A stretch of DNA of 6,645 bases from the NCBI GenBank assembly GCA_017453705.1, contig JAFTEK010000314.1, positions 1 to 6,645 of the forward strand. The letters run 5' to 3'. How positions within the stretch are numbered: position 1 is the first letter of the stretch; each line of letters opens with the position of its first letter. Below, in pieces: positions 5,721 to 6,645 of the stretch. Below the pieces are notes generated by a model. That model was not told the DNA's origin and ran no database searches. It worked only from the letters and a program-made list of their open reading frames with translations. The position numbers were made by a program, and so were the translations under genes. The stretch is from Treponema sp. (lineage in GTDB: Bacteria; Spirochaetota; Spirochaetia; Treponematales; Treponemataceae).

Positions 5721-5749
5721 GTTATAGTATACTTATGGAATAATGTCAA
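5721..5749 (-). promoter_or_regulatory. Promoter of the symporter gene, predicting a near-leaderless mRNA
   Basis: The minus strand has a perfect -35 TTGACA (5749-5744) and a -10 TATAAC (5726-5721) separated by 17 nt. Only 9 nt lie between the -10 and ATG 5711, so RNA should start about 2-4 nt before the ATG. No Shine-Dalgarno sequence is present in that gap. Confidence 0.75.
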
Positions 5750-5801
5750 CTGCGTATGTTTATTTGGGTGACATTGGTTATCTTTCTTTCTTGGAGGGAG
5801 A

Positions 5802-5850
5802 CTGGGGAAATGCTGATTAATATAGGAGACATTATTCAGCGTTTCCCTAG
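5802..5850. terminator. Large hairpin enclosing the birA-like stop codon
   Basis: CTGGGGAAATGCTGA (5802-5816) pairs with TCAGCGTTTCCCTAG (5836-5850) over 15 pairs, including two G-T type wobbles. After a T-T mismatch, TAAT (5818-5821) pairs with ATTA (5831-5834), leaving a 9-nt loop. The minus-strand TAG of the birA-like gene is inside the stem. No T-tract follows on the minus strand, so it may be a Rho-assisted or RNA-end-stabilising structure more than a classical terminator. Confidence 0.5.
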
Positions 5851-6602
5851 AGTTTTTCTAGCTCCGTAATGAGTTCTGCGATTATTTTATTCTTTTGCAT
5901 TGAAAGCTTTTGTCCTGTTTCTATCTTGTCCGGCCAGATACCGATTCCTGCGATGTAGTTGCTATATATTCCAGTCTCAAGATCTGCTATTCCTTCTGTC
6001 AGAATTCCGCATATCTTTTTTTCTCCGATGTAGAGGGAGCTGTCTTCTTTTCTGCTTATACTGTCTGCTGCCCTGGTTGAGATTACACGTGTGACGGCTT
6101 TCTCTATATTTTTCGCTATGTCTTTGTCTCTTGATTTTACTTTCTTTGGGTCAAGGATGACTGTCAGGTATATTCCTCCGTCGGGGGAAGAGAAGACTCT
6201 CTCTCCATGTCCCCTGCCGGCTGTCTGCCGCTTGGCGATTATTGCAGTTCCATGTTGAATGAGTTCATCCTTCAGGATGAGGGTGCGTTTTGCCTCATTG
6301 TTGGTGGAGTCAACTTCATCATAAACCTGTATCTTATCATGCCAGCCTGCCTCTTGGAGGTACATACATATTCCTGCCCTGGAGATGATGTCACTGCCTT
6401 CCTCCAGCATATAGCCTTTGTTGTTCACGGACTGTATTGAGTATCCGCTTTCTTTAAGCTCCTTGATGCTTTTCCATACTGCATTTCTGGAAACCCCGCA
6501 GCTCTTTGCCAGAAGTTCACCGGAAATATAGCTGCCTTTATCTTTTTCAAGGGCTTCCAGAACTTTATCTTTTGTTGTCATATAGTTATAGGGACTGCAC
6601 AT
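5847..6602 (-). CDS. Divergent BirA-like protein: HTH plus biotin-ligase-type domain
   Basis: A 251-residue protein. Residues 10-68 form a winged HTH (VSRNAVWKSIKELKESGY, then a wing ending NNKGYMLEE) as in BirA, which binds the biotin operator. Residues 70-251 match the biotin-protein ligase fold: DEVDSTNNEAK (95-105), QTAGRGHGER (126-135), GGIYLTVIL (142-150), KKICGILTEG (195-204) and GIGIW (219-223). Biotin ligases activate biotin with ATP and attach it to carboxylase carrier proteins. Several usual active-site residues differ: KWPND is replaced by KEDSS (185-189), the Arg after GRG is His 132, and GIGIN is GIGIW. The loop after GIGI and the C-terminal SH3-like domain are missing (E. coli BirA has 321 residues). 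No alternative frame restores KWPND. The start at ATG 6602 has AAGGGG 4 nt upstream and an in-frame TAA at 6626-6624; ATG 6581 is a second choice without a ribosome site. The fold is secure; ligase activity is doubtful. Confidence 0.8.
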   Translation of the reverse strand: MCSPYNYMTTKDKVLEALEKDKGSYISGELLAKSCGVSRNAVWKSIKELKESGYSIQSVNNKGYMLEEGSDIISRAGICMYLQEAGWHDKIQVYDEVDSTNNEAKRTLILKDELIQHGTAIIAKRQTAGRGHGERVFSSPDGGIYLTVILDPKKVKSRDKDIAKNIEKAVTRVISTRAADSISRKEDSSLYIGEKKICGILTEGIADLETGIYSNYIAGIGIWPDKIETGQKLSMQKNKIIAELITELEKL

Positions 6603-6606
6603 GCGG

Positions 6607-6612
6607 CCCCTT
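6607..6612 (-). promoter_or_regulatory. Probable ribosome binding site of the birA-like gene
   Basis: Minus-strand AAGGGG lies 4 nt before ATG 6602, slightly close, but the same hexamer precedes dksA. It favours ATG 6602 over ATG 6581. Confidence 0.45.
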
Positions 6613-6623
6613 GGCTCTGCCCT

Positions 6624-6645
6624 TTACCAGATTTGCTCCAGTCCC
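6624..6645 (-). CDS. Possible 3' end of an upstream gene (last six codons)
   Basis: One minus-strand frame entering at the window edge reads GLEQIW and stops at TAA 6626-6624, 21 nt before the birA-like start. That ending vaguely recalls the C-terminus of type III pantothenate kinase (CoaX), whose gene often neighbours birA. Six residues cannot prove it. The other two minus-strand frames also stay open here: one stops at TAA 6588-6586, and the other stops in an ATGA overlap at ATG 6581. The choice of frame is therefore uncertain. Confidence 0.22.

Noticed and set aside
5810..5869. 19-codon plus-strand frame after GGAGGG
   Set aside because: It is very short, overlaps the hairpin and the birA-like 3' end, has an over-long 11-nt ribosome-site spacing and no clear promoter.
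6020..6060. Frameshift as the cause of the missing KWPND motif
   Set aside because: Neither alternative frame encodes KWPND-like residues, and the frame resumes perfectly with KKICGILTEG, so the change looks like divergence.
6591..6645. GGGACTG/CAGTCCC inverted repeat at the right edge, suggesting a tRNA acceptor stem or riboswitch
   Set aside because: Only 7 bp across 55 nt, no D- or T-arm sequences, no further inner pairing of note, and it overlaps the birA-like start. It is likely chance, although the window edge hides any extension.

Overview
The window looks like chromosomal DNA of a spirochaete close to Treponema, with mid-range G+C. The case rests on gene content and order: the tail of a Bat (VWA/TPR/BatD) operon lies next to infA and dksA. 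From memory, Borrelia burgdorferi has the same association (VWA and TPR genes near BB0171-BB0173, infA BB0169, dksA BB0168). No database search was possible, so genus-level placement is inference.

Layout. (1) Positions 2-2214, plus strand: the 3' end of a Bat operon. One open frame runs from the membrane-anchored C-terminus of a VWA (BatB-like) protein straight into a TPR (BatC-like) domain. A BatD-like protein with a C-terminal SH3-like domain follows, overlapping by 52 nt. (2) 2231-2785, plus: an Smr-domain protein. (3) 2786-2930: three consecutive strong hairpins, two with perfect 15-16 bp stems, then a promoter. (4) 2982-3593, plus: a J-domain protein with a C-terminal membrane segment. 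(5) 3616-3837, minus: infA, convergent with the J-protein gene. (6) 3838-3926: divergent infA/dksA control region whose two -10 boxes abut inside a palindrome. (7) 3927-4283, plus: dksA, followed by a symmetric terminator. (8) 4335-5711, minus: a sodium:solute symporter whose promoter predicts an almost leaderless mRNA. (9) 5847-6602, minus: a short, divergent BirA-like protein with a changed catalytic motif. A few codons of a possible upstream gene (perhaps coaX) lie at the right edge.

How the parts may work together. The Bat proteins are expected to form an inner-membrane/periplasmic assembly of VWA and TPR partners with BatD. IF-1 and DksA act in translation initiation and in ppGpp-linked control of RNA polymerase, and their promoters compete for the same DNA. 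The right end may be a vitamin/cofactor neighbourhood (BirA-like protein, an SSS-family carrier, possibly pantothenate kinase), but the transported substrate cannot be read from the sequence.

There is no sign of a phage, an insertion sequence, CRISPR, or rRNA/tRNA genes. The least explained features are the triple-hairpin block, the altered BirA motif, the VWA-TPR fusion question and the face-to-face infA/dksA promoters.
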